A DNA stretch of 64,000 nt from Paractinoplanes maris (GCF_023544465.1 NZ_JALPVL010000019.1:62001-126000); one strand, 5' to 3'; shown: positions 46,343-55,124, counted from the stretch's first letter. Translations and numbers: made by a program. The notes: generated by a model not told the origin, from the letters alone.

Positions 46343-46792
46343 ATGCATCCGGCACCCTCTGACGAACTGCGGGTAGCGGCCTTCCGCGACCTCGACACGA
46401 CGACCCTCTACGCGATCCTCAAGCTGCGGGCCGACGTCTTCGTGGTCGAGCAGGAATGCGCCTACGGCGACCTCGACGGCCGCGACGACGAGCCCGGCAC
46501 CCGCCATCTGTGGTTCACCCGCGACGGCGAGATCAGGGCTTACGTCCGCATCCTGGACGACGGCGACGTGCAACGGATCGGCCGGGTGGTCACCGCCAAG
46601 ACCGCCCGCGGCGCGGGCCTGTCCGGCCGCCTGATCCAGGAGGCCTTGACCGTCATCGGCAACCGGACCAGCGTCCTGGACGCCCAGTCCCACCTGGTGA
46701 ATTTTTACGCCAAGTTCGGATACACCCGGACCGGCCCGGAGTACCTGGAAGACGGCATCCCGCACATCCCGATGCGCCGCGAACCGTCCTAG
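46343..46792 (+). CDS. elaA: ElaA-family GNAT acetyltransferase
   Basis: 149 residues. ElaA features: LYAILKLRADVFVVEQECAY, GDLDGRDDEPGTRHLWF, AYVRILDDGDVQRIGRVVTA, KTARGAGLSGRLIQEAL and DAQSHLVNFYAKFGYTRTGP. Substrate unknown. Its TAG stop shares the CTAG tetranucleotide with the stop codon of the convergent tetR gene. Confidence 0.92.
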   Translation: MHPAPSDELRVAAFRDLDTTTLYAILKLRADVFVVEQECAYGDLDGRDDEPGTRHLWFTRDGEIRAYVRILDDGDVQRIGRVVTAKTARGAGLSGRLIQEALTVIGNRTSVLDAQSHLVNFYAKFGYTRTGPEYLEDGIPHIPMRREPS

Positions 46793-47397
46793 GAGATGAC
46801 CCAGCCGCCGTCGACCGAGCGGCGGCACGCGGCGGGGTCGTCGCCGTTGCTGGTGAACAGCGCGACGAGCAGCTCCGGCCCATAGGCCAGGGCCTCGCGC
46901 GGCAGCGGCCCGGCGGTCACCAGCGAGGCCAGCCCGTGCCCGACGGTCCACGTCTGGGTGGCCAGGGCCGGAGCCTCGACGTCGCCGCGGAACCGGCCGG
47001 CCTCGCGAGCGCGCTCGGCGGCGCGGATGAGAGGGAGCAGGCCCTCGTCGGCAGCGGCCGGGTCCTCGAGCGCGAAGCCGACGTCGAACATGACCCGGTA
47101 GAGATCAGGATTGGCCAGGGCGTTCGAGACGTACGCGGCCCCGAGCGCAGCCAGATCCCGGACCGGGTCGCCGGTGGCCGGCACCGTCGCCAGCCGGGCC
47201 GCGAGGCGGGTGAACCCCTCCTGCCGCACCGCCCGCCACAACCCGTCCATGCTGCCGAAATGGGTGTAGACGGCCATCGTCGACAAGCCGGTGCCGGCGA
47301 CGACCGACCGCAGGGTGATGGGCTCGCGGGACCGCAGCATGTGCGCCGCCCGCTCGATCAGCAGCACCCGGATCGCCGGATCTTTCGTCCTCGCCAT
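46789..47397 (-). CDS. TetR-family regulator, divergent from ridA-like gene
   Basis: 202 residues from the ATG at 47397. The helix-turn-helix is in PITLRSVVAGTGLSTMAVYT followed by HFGSMDGLWRAVRQEGF. The C-terminal domain contains ALGAAYVSNALANPDLYRVM, the TetR_C33-like pattern. A 10-bp inverted repeat lies seven bases upstream, between it and the divergent RidA-like gene, so it probably represses itself and that gene. Confidence 0.9.
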   Translation of the reverse strand: MARTKDPAIRVLLIERAAHMLRSREPITLRSVVAGTGLSTMAVYTHFGSMDGLWRAVRQEGFTRLAARLATVPATGDPVRDLAALGAAYVSNALANPDLYRVMFDVGFALEDPAAADEGLLPLIRAAERAREAGRFRGDVEAPALATQTWTVGHGLASLVTAGPLPREALAYGPELLVALFTSNGDDPAACRRSVDGGWVIS

Positions 47398-47403
47398 TGG
47401 CTT

Positions 47404-47427
47404 AACATAGCATATCGATGCTATGTT
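47404..47427. promoter_or_regulatory. TetR operator between tetR and the RidA-family gene
   Basis: AACATAGCAT-ATCG-ATGCTATGTT has perfect 10-bp arms. It is markedly AT-rich for this genome and fills the short divergent promoter region. Confidence 0.85.
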
Positions 47428-47454
47428 GAGCCGACCGAGACTGAGGAGCAGGAC

Positions 47455-47862
47455 ATGGCTGTAGAGCTGATCAACCCCGACGGATTGCCCAAGCCCGAGG
47501 TCTACCGGCAGATGTCGGTGGCCACCGGGTCCCGCCTGGTCTTCCTGGCCGGTCAGGTGGCCCGCGACGCCGACGGCCACCCGGTCGGGCCGGGCGATCT
47601 CGCCGCCCAGACCGAGCAGGCCTATCTCAACATCGGCACGGCGATGGCCGCGGCCGGCGGATCGTTCGACGACGTGGCGAAACTGACCGTCTACGTCGTC
47701 GACTGGTCACCGGAGAAATATCCGCTGCTCGGCGAGGGCGTCGCCCGGGCCGCCGCCAAGCTCGGCGTCGACCCGGTCAAACCGATCACCCTGCTCAGCG
47801 TGGCCGGCCTCGGCGAGCCCGACCTGCTCATCGAGGTCGAGGCCGTGGGCGTCCTGCCCTGA
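47455..47862 (+). CDS. RidA (YjgF/YER057c/UK114) family protein
   Basis: 135 residues; the ATG has AGGAGCAGGA upstream. The fold shows MAVELINPDGLPKPEVYRQM, RLVFLAGQVARDADGHPVGP, GDLAAQTEQAYLNIGTAMAA, DDVAKLTVYVVDWSPEKYP and PDLLIEVEAVGVLP. RidA proteins hydrolyse reactive enamine/imine intermediates. The arginine for carboxylate binding seen in canonical RidA (CRXXXA) is not present in that form, so this is one of the Rid subfamilies with other substrates. It is controlled by the divergent TetR. Confidence 0.9.
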   Translation: MAVELINPDGLPKPEVYRQMSVATGSRLVFLAGQVARDADGHPVGPGDLAAQTEQAYLNIGTAMAAAGGSFDDVAKLTVYVVDWSPEKYPLLGEGVARAAAKLGVDPVKPITLLSVAGLGEPDLLIEVEAVGVLP

Positions 47863-47868
47863 GCCCGG

Positions 47869-48573
47869 TCAGGGCAGGGTGGCGACGAGCTCGCTCAGGG
47901 AGCGGCGGCGGCCCGTGTAGAACGGGACCTCCTCGCGCACGTGCCGGCGCGCGGTCGAGGCGCGCAGGTCCCGCATGAGGTCGACGATGCGGTAGAGCTC
48001 GTCGGCCTCGAAGGCCAGCATCCACTCGTAATCGCCCAGCGCGAACGACGCGACGGTGTTGGCCCGCACGTCGGGGTAGCCGCGCGCCATCTTCCCGTGC
48101 TCGGCGAGCATGTGGCGGCGCTCCTCGTCGGGCAGCAGATACCACTCGTAGGAGCGCACGAACGGATAGACGCAGATGTACGGGCGGGCCTCCTCGCCGG
48201 CCAGGAAGGCGGGCAGGTGGCTCTTGTTGAACTCGGCCGGCCGGTGCAACGCCATCTGCGACCAGACCGGGGCCAGGTGCCGGCCCAGAGCCGTACGCCG
48301 GAACAGCGAGTAAGCCTCCTGCAGGGCGTCCGGCGAGGCCGAGTGCCACCAGATCATCACGTCGGCGTCGGCCCGCAGCCCGGACACGTCGTAGGTGCCC
48401 CGGACCGTCACGTCCTTGCCGGCCAGCTGCTCGAAGAGCGCGTCGACCTCGGTGGCCAGCTCCTCGCGCATCGCCGGCAGCGGCGACTGGGCCCGGAACA
48501 CCGACCACATCGTGTAGCGGATGGTCGCGTTCAACTCGTTGATCCGCGCCGCGTTCGACTGCTGCTCACTCAT
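47869..48573 (-). CDS. hemQ: Coproheme decarboxylase HemQ (ChdC)
   Basis: 234 residues from the ATG overlapping the hemY stop (ATGA). It has the chlorite-dismutase-like fold: ATIRYTMWSVFRAQSPLP, VTVRGTYDVSGLRADADVMI, and the catalytic tyrosine Y136 in ICVYPFVRSYEWYLLP. The proximal haem ligand should be H159 in RRHMLAEHGKMARGYPDV. It oxidatively removes two propionates from coprohaem, the last step of the coproporphyrin-dependent route of Gram-positive bacteria. Confidence 0.95.
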   Translation of the reverse strand: MSEQQSNAARINELNATIRYTMWSVFRAQSPLPAMREELATEVDALFEQLAGKDVTVRGTYDVSGLRADADVMIWWHSASPDALQEAYSLFRRTALGRHLAPVWSQMALHRPAEFNKSHLPAFLAGEEARPYICVYPFVRSYEWYLLPDEERRHMLAEHGKMARGYPDVRANTVASFALGDYEWMLAFEADELYRIVDLMRDLRASTARRHVREEVPFYTGRRRSLSELVATLP

Positions 48574-49973
48574 AGCGACATCGCCTCCCATGCCTTGCTC
48601 AGGTCCTCGGCGGCGCGTTCGCCGCTCGCCACGCAGGCCGGGATCCCGACCCCGTCGAACGCCGCACCGGCCAGGGCCAGCCCCAGCGGCAGCGCGGCCC
48701 GGGCCACGGCCAGCCGATCGAGGTGGCCCGGCGCGTACTGCGGCAGCCCGCCGCCCCAGCGCTGCACCCACGAGGCGGCCGGTGGCGGCAGCTCCCCGCC
48801 GATCAGCTCGCCCAGCTCGCGCCGCGCCCGCTCGACGAGCACCGCGTCGTCGAACTGCAGGCGCTCCTCCTCGCCGGCCCGGCCCAGCGACACGCGCACG
48901 ATTACCGGGCCACCCGCGGGGCGCTCCCACTTACGGGTGACAAAGGTGGCCGCCTTGACCAGCGTGCCCTCGCTCGGCGGCACCAGGAAGCCGCTCAGCT
49001 CGGGCAGCGGGGTGCCCGGCGGCAGCGCGAGGGCGACCAGCGCCACGCTCGCATAGCTGAGCCCGCCGACCGCCTCGGCCGCCACCGGCGCCACCTGGCT
49101 CAGCAGGCGCGAGGCGGGCTTCGCGGGCACGGCCAGCACCACAGCGTCCACGTCGTCGGTGCGGGGCATCGGCACCGGACCCAGCAGCAGACGCCAGCCG
49201 TCGGCGGTGCGGGCCAGTTCGCGGACGGGAAGACCCAGGCTTATCCGGGCGCCGCTCGCCGTGGCGGCCGCGCCGACCAGGCGGCTCAGCCCACCGTCGA
49301 GCGCGCCGAAGATCGGCTGCCCGGGCACCCGGCGGCTCGCCACCTGGGCGGCCCGGACGGCCGCCCGCAGCGTGTGCTCGACCCGGGCCGTGCGCGCGAG
49401 CTGCGGCATCGTGACCGCGAGCGAGAGCCGGTCGGCGCGCCCGGCATAGACACCGCCGAGCATCGGGTCGACCAGCCGGTCGACGACCTCGTCGCCGTAG
49501 CGGTCGCGGACCAGCGCACCGACCGCCACGTCGGCCCCCTCGGCCAGCAGCGGCCGGCCGGCATCGGCGTCCTGACCGGCGGTGGCCCGCGCGACCTCGC
49601 CCAGCCGGGTGGGGTCGGCCGGGACGCCGACCAGCGTGCCGGCCGGCATCGGGGCGAGCCGGCCGCCGAAGGCCAGGGCGGCGGGCACCCGGTGCGGATG
49701 CACCACGGCCTCGGCCAGGCCCAGGCGCTTGACCAGCGAGACGGCGGCCGACTCGGCGCCGTCGGAACCGGTCATCAGGAACGACTCGGCGCCGCGCTCG
49801 ACGGTCACCCCGGCCAGCTCGCCGGTGCGCAACTTGCCGCCCAGGGTGCCGCTCTGCTCGTACACGATGATCTCGGTGCCGGGCGGGGTGAGGTCCCGCA
49901 GTCGCAGGGCGGCCGACAGCCCGGCGATGCCGCCGCCGATGACCGCAATCCGCTTCCGCACGTCACCAACCAT
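48570..49973 (-). CDS. hemY: Coproporphyrinogen III oxidase, HemY/CgoX type
   Basis: 467 residues from the ATG at 49973; a GTG four codons in is an alternative. FAD binding begins RIAVIGGGIAGLSAALRLRD, with VYEQSGTLGGKLRTGELAGV and ERGAESFLMTG. The C-terminal FAD segment is GVGIPACVASGERAAEDL. In actinobacteria this flavoenzyme oxidises coproporphyrinogen III to coproporphyrin III. It stands between hemE (61 bases upstream) and hemQ (four-base overlap); ferrochelatase hemH is not in the window. Confidence 0.95.
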   Translation of the reverse strand: MVGDVRKRIAVIGGGIAGLSAALRLRDLTPPGTEIIVYEQSGTLGGKLRTGELAGVTVERGAESFLMTGSDGAESAAVSLVKRLGLAEAVVHPHRVPAALAFGGRLAPMPAGTLVGVPADPTRLGEVARATAGQDADAGRPLLAEGADVAVGALVRDRYGDEVVDRLVDPMLGGVYAGRADRLSLAVTMPQLARTARVEHTLRAAVRAAQVASRRVPGQPIFGALDGGLSRLVGAAATASGARISLGLPVRELARTADGWRLLLGPVPMPRTDDVDAVVLAVPAKPASRLLSQVAPVAAEAVGGLSYASVALVALALPPGTPLPELSGFLVPPSEGTLVKAATFVTRKWERPAGGPVIVRVSLGRAGEEERLQFDDAVLVERARRELGELIGGELPPPAASWVQRWGGGLPQYAPGHLDRLAVARAALPLGLALAGAAFDGVGIPACVASGERAAEDLSKAWEAMSL

Positions 49974-50034
49974 TCCACGTATCACCGCGCGGCCACCTCA
50001 GGGGTCGCCGGGTGTGAGTTGTGTCCGGCCGCTC

Positions 50035-51072
50035 TCAGCGCGCGGATGCCTCGTGGACGTGGGCGACCAGCCGGGTCAGCATGTCGGGGTCGGTCTCGGG
50101 CAGGACGCCGTGGCCCAGGTTGAAGACGTGACCGGGGGCGGCCTTGCCCTGCTCGAGGACGCGGTCGGCCTCGCGCCGCACCACGTCCCAGCCGGCGAAC
50201 AGGATCGCCGGGTCGAGGTTGCCCTGCAGCGACCGGCCCGGACCGACGACCTGGGTGGCCTGGTCGAGCGGCGTGCGCCAGTCGACCCCGACCACATCGG
50301 CGCCGGCCTCGCCCATCACCCGCAGCAGATGGCCGGTGCCCACGCCGAAGTGGATGCGCGGCACGCCCGCGGCGGCCAGCCCCTGCAGGACGCGGGCCGA
50401 ATGCGGCAGCACGTGCTCGCGGTAGTCGGCCTCGCTGAGCGCGCCGGCCCACGAGTCGAACAGCTGGACCGCGCTGACCCCGGCGTCGATCTGGGTGCGC
50501 AGGAAGGCCAGCGTGATGTCGGCCAGGCGGGAGAGCAGCGCCGACCAGAGCGCCGGAGCCCCGTACATCATGGCTTTGGTCTTGAGATAGGTGCGCGACG
50601 GGCCGCCCTCGATGAGATAGCTGGCCAGCGTGAACGGCGCGCCGGCGAACCCGATGAGCGGGGTCGGGCCGAGCTCGCCGACGAGCAGGCGCACCGCCTC
50701 GGCCACGAAGCCGACGTCGCCCGCGGTGATCGGCCGCAGCCGATCGAGATCGGACTCGGCGCGGATCGGCTGGGCGACCACCGGGCCGGTGCCGGCCACG
50801 ATGTCGAGGTCGATGCCGGCCGCCGCGATCGGCACCACGATGTCGCTGAACAGGATCGCCGCGTCGACGTGGTGCCGGCGGACGGGCTGCAGGGTGATCT
50901 CGGTGACCAGGTCGGGCCGCCGGCAGGAGTCCAGCATGCCGATGCCTTCGCGGATCTTGCGGTACTCGGGCAACGACCGGCCCGCCTGCCGCATGAACCA
51001 GACCGGGGTGTGCGGCACGTCGAGGCCGCGGCAAGCCCGCACAAACGGCGAATCAGTCACAACAGAAGTCAC
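50035..51072 (-). CDS. hemE: Uroporphyrinogen decarboxylase HemE
   Basis: 345 residues from the GTG at 51072; a GTG at 51093 would add seven residues. Signatures: PHTPVWFMRQAGRSLPEYRK, AAILFSDIVVPIAAAGIDLD, GFAGAPFTLASYLIEGGPS, GVSAVQLFDSWAGALSEADY, and GHVFNLGHGVLPETDPDML. It converts uroporphyrinogen III to coproporphyrinogen III and heads the hemE-hemY-hemQ operon. It is divergent from the DUF3000 gene. Confidence 0.96.
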   Translation of the reverse strand: MTSVVTDSPFVRACRGLDVPHTPVWFMRQAGRSLPEYRKIREGIGMLDSCRRPDLVTEITLQPVRRHHVDAAILFSDIVVPIAAAGIDLDIVAGTGPVVAQPIRAESDLDRLRPITAGDVGFVAEAVRLLVGELGPTPLIGFAGAPFTLASYLIEGGPSRTYLKTKAMMYGAPALWSALLSRLADITLAFLRTQIDAGVSAVQLFDSWAGALSEADYREHVLPHSARVLQGLAAAGVPRIHFGVGTGHLLRVMGEAGADVVGVDWRTPLDQATQVVGPGRSLQGNLDPAILFAGWDVVRREADRVLEQGKAAPGHVFNLGHGVLPETDPDMLTRLVAHVHEASAR

Positions 51073-51145
51073 TACGTCATCGTCCCACGACACGCTCGGC
51101 GCGCCGATCGGCTACGGACACCGCGCGGCGGCATAGTCTTCCCCC

Positions 51146-51712
51146 ATGGCGTCCCCCTCCGCTGTTCCTCCGGCGTTCGCCCGCGCGGTCGACGCTCTGC
51201 GGGCCGCGGCGCCACGACCCGAGATCCTGCTCGAGGAGATCGCCGCCCCGCAGAAACTCGCGCCCTACGCGTTCGCGATCAGCGCGACCGTGCTGCGCTC
51301 GGGCGACGAGGTGGCCGGCGGCCGGCTGATCCTGCTCCACGACCCGGCCGGGCACGAGGCCTGGCAGGGCAATATCCGCCTGGTCACGCTGGTCACGGCC
51401 GAGCTCGAGGACGATCTGGCCGGCGACCCGATGCTGTCGGCGGTGGCCTGGACGTGGCTGACCGATGCCCTCGACCAGCACGCCGCGGCCTACACGGCGA
51501 TCGGCGGCACGATCACCCAGACGACCTCCACCCGGTTCGGCGAGCTGGCCGGTCCGGCCCCGACCGCCGACCTCGAGGTACGCGCGTCCTGGACGCCGAC
51601 CGGTGACGACCTCGCCGCCCACCTGCGCGGCTGGTGCGCGATGCTCGCCTCGACGGCCGGCCTCCCACCCCCCGGCGTGGCCGCCCTGGGCGACCGCCAG
51701 CGAGTGGGCTGA
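51146..51712 (+). CDS. DUF3000 protein
   Basis: 188 residues: PPAFARAVDALRAAAPRPEI, LLEEIAAPQKLAPYAFAISA, GRLILLHDPAGHEAWQGNIR and SAVAWTWLTDALDQHAAAYT are the family core, and STRFGELAGPAPTADLEVRA follows. DUF3000 is an actinobacteria-specific family usually found between hemE and RNase D, as here; no activity is known. Confidence 0.93.
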   Translation: MASPSAVPPAFARAVDALRAAAPRPEILLEEIAAPQKLAPYAFAISATVLRSGDEVAGGRLILLHDPAGHEAWQGNIRLVTLVTAELEDDLAGDPMLSAVAWTWLTDALDQHAAAYTAIGGTITQTTSTRFGELAGPAPTADLEVRASWTPTGDDLAAHLRGWCAMLASTAGLPPPGVAALGDRQRVG

Positions 51713-51745
51713 CCGGCGCCGTCCCCGTCGCCGGGGCGGGCGCCG

Positions 51746-53068
51746 CTAGCAGACGTCGAGCGTGTCGCAGGCCGTCTTGATCGGGATGGCCAGGCCGATG
51801 CCCTCGGCGTCCTTGGCCTTGGCCGTGGCCACGCCCACCACCTGCTCGTTGGCGTTGACCACGGGGCCGCCCGAGTTGCCCGGATTGATCGGCGCGTCGA
51901 ACTGGACCGTCGGGCCGTCCGTGTCGTCCGGCCGGTAGGCGCTGATCACGCCGGTCGTGACCGAGTCGTCCAGACCGAGCGGGGCCCCCACGACCACGAC
52001 CTGCTGCCCCGGCTTGACCTGGGTGGTCGACGTGCCCAGCCCGGCGATCTTCTGGCCGGCCCGCAGCAGGGCCAGGTCCTTGCCCTTGTCGACCTTGACG
52101 ATCGTCGCGTTGATCCGGGTGCGGCCGCGTTCGAGCGTGACCTTGCGGCCGCCGCCGGCCCAGATCTCGGCGACCACGTGGTAGTTCGTGATCAGGTTGG
52201 CCTGGTTGCCGGACGCCTTCTTGCCGACCGAGAATGCGGTGCCGGTGAAGCCGCCCGCCCGCACCCGGAAGACGCTGGGCAGCACGCCCGAGGAGACGGC
52301 CTCGGGGTCGAAGACCCCGGCCAGCTTCTTCTCGAGCTGGTCGGTGCGGGTCTGCTCGGCCGAGAGCACCGAGGCCAGGTCCTGGTTGTGGCGGCTCATT
52401 CCCTCGATCCGGTACGCCTGCCAGCCGGCCACCAGGAGCAGGAGTGTCACCACCCCGATGATCATCGGCTTGAGCCTGGTGCCGCCGGTCGCGGTGCGCT
52501 GCGGCGTCGGCTCGGGCCCGGTCTCGACCGCGGGGGTCAGACCGGTGTGCCACGCGGGCTGCTCACCGGTGTGCCGCTGCCCCGGGATCGGCGCGGCCGG
52601 CTCCCAGTGCTGGTCCCCGGTCCATTCCCGCACGCGTTGCGGCGCGGGCTCGGCCCGCTGGCCCCGCCCCGGCGACCCAGCCGGTTGACCCGGGCCCGGC
52701 GACTCAGCCCGTCGACCTTGACCCGGCGACTCAGCCCACTGACCCCGGTTCGACAGCTCAGCTCGCTGGTCCCGGCTGGGCGAATCGGCCCATTGACCCT
52801 GGCCAGGCGGCTCGGCCCACTGATCCTGGCTCGGCTCGGCCCACTGACCCTGGCTCGGCTCGGCCCACTGACCCTGGCTGGGCGACTCGACCCATTGATC
52901 CTGGCTCGGCGCCTCCGCCCATTGACCTTGGCGCGGCGGGTCGGCCCACGGGTCCGCCGCCGATTCACCCCAATTGCCCGGCTGAGGCTCGTCAGCGCGG
53001 CGCCGTCCGTCGTATCGGCGCTGCTCATCGGAGCCCGCGGGGGTGAACGGTTCGTAGGTCATGGTCAT
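51746..53068 (-). CDS. Membrane-bound trypsin-like serine protease with QWAE repeat arm
   Basis: 440 residues. The cytoplasmic arm (1-195) is disordered, with about ten degenerate octads of the type SQGQWAEP between residues 47 and 140. A transmembrane helix (201-217, MIIGVVTLLLLVAGWQAYR) and a short coiled coil (225-250) lead to an extracellular HtrA-like protease domain. The triad is H297 (TNYHVVAE), D332 (GKDLALLRA) and S399 (NPGNSGGPVV). No PDZ domain follows; the protein ends in DTLDVC. It may process envelope proteins, with the arm as a cytoplasmic docking tail. It is divergent from rnd. Confidence 0.92.
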   Translation of the reverse strand: MTMTYEPFTPAGSDEQRRYDGRRRADEPQPGNWGESAADPWADPPRQGQWAEAPSQDQWVESPSQGQWAEPSQGQWAEPSQDQWAEPPGQGQWADSPSRDQRAELSNRGQWAESPGQGRRAESPGPGQPAGSPGRGQRAEPAPQRVREWTGDQHWEPAAPIPGQRHTGEQPAWHTGLTPAVETGPEPTPQRTATGGTRLKPMIIGVVTLLLLVAGWQAYRIEGMSRHNQDLASVLSAEQTRTDQLEKKLAGVFDPEAVSSGVLPSVFRVRAGGFTGTAFSVGKKASGNQANLITNYHVVAEIWAGGGRKVTLERGRTRINATIVKVDKGKDLALLRAGQKIAGLGTSTTQVKPGQQVVVVGAPLGLDDSVTTGVISAYRPDDTDGPTVQFDAPINPGNSGGPVVNANEQVVGVATAKAKDAEGIGLAIPIKTACDTLDVC

Positions 53069-53210
53069 CCGGCGCGGCCTCCCGGGTCTCGGCTCTGCGG
53101 CCAGTAGTACGCAGAGAACGGCCGGTCGGATCAGTAGTTTGTCGATCGAGAAACGGCGCGCCGGGACCCGGCTGCAAGCAGCCGGGGAGGTGTCCCCGTA
53201 CGGTATCGGA

Positions 53211-54545
53211 GTGACCGACGAAGCACCCCTGAGCCGTCGGGACACGCCGGAGCCCGAAAGGGACGGACGACCGCACGCCGACTCGCCCGACCCGACGGCT
53301 GGCGGTCCCGATCCCGTACCACTCACCGCGCCCCGCGACGGCACCCCACGCCCGGTGGAGTCCGCCGAGGAATTAGCCGAGGTCGTCGCCCGCATGGCCG
53401 CCGGTTCGGGGCCGGTCGCGATCGACGCCGAGCGCGCCTCCGGCTACCGCTACACGCAGCGGGCCTACCTGGTGCAGTTGCGCCGGACCGGCGCCGGGAC
53501 AGCGCTGATCGACCCGCTCCCGCTGGACGACCTGCGCACCCTGGACGCGGCCCTGGCCGAGAGCGAATGGGTGCTGCACGCGGCCAGCCAGGACCTGGCG
53601 TGCCTGGCCGAGATCGGCTTGAAACCGCGCCGCCTGTTCGACACCGAGCTGGCCGCACGCCTGGCCGGCTTCGAGCGGGTCGGTCTGGCCGCGCTCACCG
53701 AGCAGCTGCTGGGCTACTCCCTCGAGAAGCACCACTCGGCCGCCGACTGGTCGACCCGCCCGCTGCCCGAGTCGTGGCTGACCTATGCCGCGCTCGACGT
53801 CGAGCTGCTCACCGACCTGCGTGACCACCTGGCGGCCGAGCTCGAGCGCCAGGGCAAGACGGCCTGGGCCGCCGAGGAGTTCGCCGCGCTGGTCGCGAGC
53901 GCCGACCGCCCGCCGCGGGTGCGCCCCGATCCCTGGCGGCGGACGTCCGGAATACACCGCGTACGGGGTTCGCGAGCGCAGTCCCGCGTCCGCGCCCTGT
54001 GGTATGCCCGCGACGGCGTGGCCGCCCGCCGCGACTCCGCCCCGGGCCGGGTGCTCCCCGACTCGGCGATCGTCGCCGCGGCCGAGGCCGACCCCAAGGA
54101 CGAGCGCAGCCTGCTGGCCATCGCCGGGTTCGGCGGCCGTTCCGTTCGCCGGCTGGCCCGCGTCTGGCTGGACGCCCTGGACGAGGCCCGGGCCCTGCCC
54201 GACGACGCCCTGCCGGTGAACCAGCCGGTCGAGGGCCCGCCCCCACCACACCGCTGGGCCGAGCGCGACCCGGTGGCAGCCGCCCGCCTGACCCGCTGCC
54301 GCTCCGTGGTCGTCACCACCGCCGAGGCCAACAACCTGCCCCCGGAAAACCTGATCAGCCCCGATTTCGTCCGCCGCCTGGCCTGGTCCCCACCCGACGA
54401 GGTGACCCCCCAGACAGTCGGCGACACCCTGCGCGGCTTCGGCGCCCGCAACTGGCAGATCACCCTGCTGGCCGACCAACTGGCCGACGCGCTGCCCACC
54501 CCACCGGCCCCCGGCCTGGCTCCCCCCACCACCAACCCAGCCTGA
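53211..54545 (+). CDS. rnd: Ribonuclease D-like 3'-5' exonuclease with HRDC domain
   Basis: 444 residues from the GTG at 53211, after a variable Pro-rich leader. DEDD exonuclease residues are in SGPVAIDAERASGYRYTQRA (D, E), VLHAASQDLACLAEIGLKPR (D) and WLTYAALDVELLTDLRDHLA (Y, D). FDTELAARLAGFERVGLAAL is the family core. An HRDC nucleic-acid-binding domain follows (VRALWYARDGVAARRDSAPG, DERSLLAIAGFGGRSVRRLA). It trims tRNA and other stable RNAs. The order DUF3000 to rnd to fadAB is conserved in actinomycetes; here a protease gene is inserted on the other strand. Confidence 0.93.
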   Translation: MTDEAPLSRRDTPEPERDGRPHADSPDPTAGGPDPVPLTAPRDGTPRPVESAEELAEVVARMAAGSGPVAIDAERASGYRYTQRAYLVQLRRTGAGTALIDPLPLDDLRTLDAALAESEWVLHAASQDLACLAEIGLKPRRLFDTELAARLAGFERVGLAALTEQLLGYSLEKHHSAADWSTRPLPESWLTYAALDVELLTDLRDHLAAELERQGKTAWAAEEFAALVASADRPPRVRPDPWRRTSGIHRVRGSRAQSRVRALWYARDGVAARRDSAPGRVLPDSAIVAAAEADPKDERSLLAIAGFGGRSVRRLARVWLDALDEARALPDDALPVNQPVEGPPPPHRWAERDPVAAARLTRCRSVVVTTAEANNLPPENLISPDFVRRLAWSPPDEVTPQTVGDTLRGFGARNWQITLLADQLADALPTPPAPGLAPPTTNPA

Positions 54546-54772
54546 GCCACCGCGGGCCGGGGGTTTCCCTCGGCCCGCCCCGCCGGCGTCACCACGGTGG
54601 TCGCGATCGACGCCGGGCCGGCGGCGAGCGCGTCGACCTGCTCAGCGAGGACGCCGTACCCGACTTCTACCGCGCGTTCCCCCACGTCGAGAGGCCCGGT
54701 TTCCGCCTCTATCCGTTCCACGAGCCAACGCCGGCCGGCATTGAGCAGGCGACCGCTCCGAATTGCCCGCAG

Positions 54773-54962
54773 GCGGCACCTCGTCCCGGCCGTCCCACGC
54801 GCGGCCAGGACGGAACCCTGCGGGGCGGCACCTCGTCCCGGCCGTCCCACGCGCGGCCGAGACGGAACCCTGCGGGGCGGCACCTCGTCCCGGCCGTCCC
54901 ACGCGCGGCCGAGACGGAACCCTGCGGGGCGGCACCTCGTCCCGGCCGTCCCACGCGCGGCC
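54773..54962. repeat. 52-bp minisatellite in the gap after rnd
   Basis: The gap 54546-54977 carries no intact gene. Units start at 54773, 54825, 54877 and 54929 (GCGGCACCTCGTCCCGGCCG), the first three complete and nearly identical, the last partial. The 52-bp period rotates the reading frame, so it does not encode a repeat protein. Before it, 54615-54760 reads GERVDLLSEDAVPDFYRAFP and continues to HEPTPAGIEQ in one frame, possibly a fragment of a lost gene. Confidence 0.88.
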
Positions 54963-54977
54963 GGGACGAAGCGCCGC

Positions 54978-55124
54978 TCAGCCCATCGAGCCGGCCCCCC
55001 AGTGGGCTCGTCCGCGACCGTCGTCGTTGCCGCAGCGCTCGCACTGCGAATAGCGACTGCCCTCGGCATTGAAGCGCCGCACCCATTTGTGCCACCCGAT
55101 GCGGCACCTGAACGGCTTGCCCAT
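54978..55124 (-). CDS. Tiny zinc-ribbon-like protein
   Basis: 48 residues: MGKPFRCRIGWHKWVRRFNA, EGSRYSQCERCGNDDGRGRA, HWGAGSMG. C7, H12, C28 and C31 could bind one zinc. The pattern CRIGWHKW...CERCG is that of many very small actinobacterial proteins of unknown role (compare L-G-H-W-...-C-x-x-C-G). It is short, but the mix of residues is unlike the flanking repeats. No clear ribosome site is visible. Confidence 0.6.
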   Translation of the reverse strand: MGKPFRCRIGWHKWVRRFNAEGSRYSQCERCGNDDGRGRAHWGAGSMG

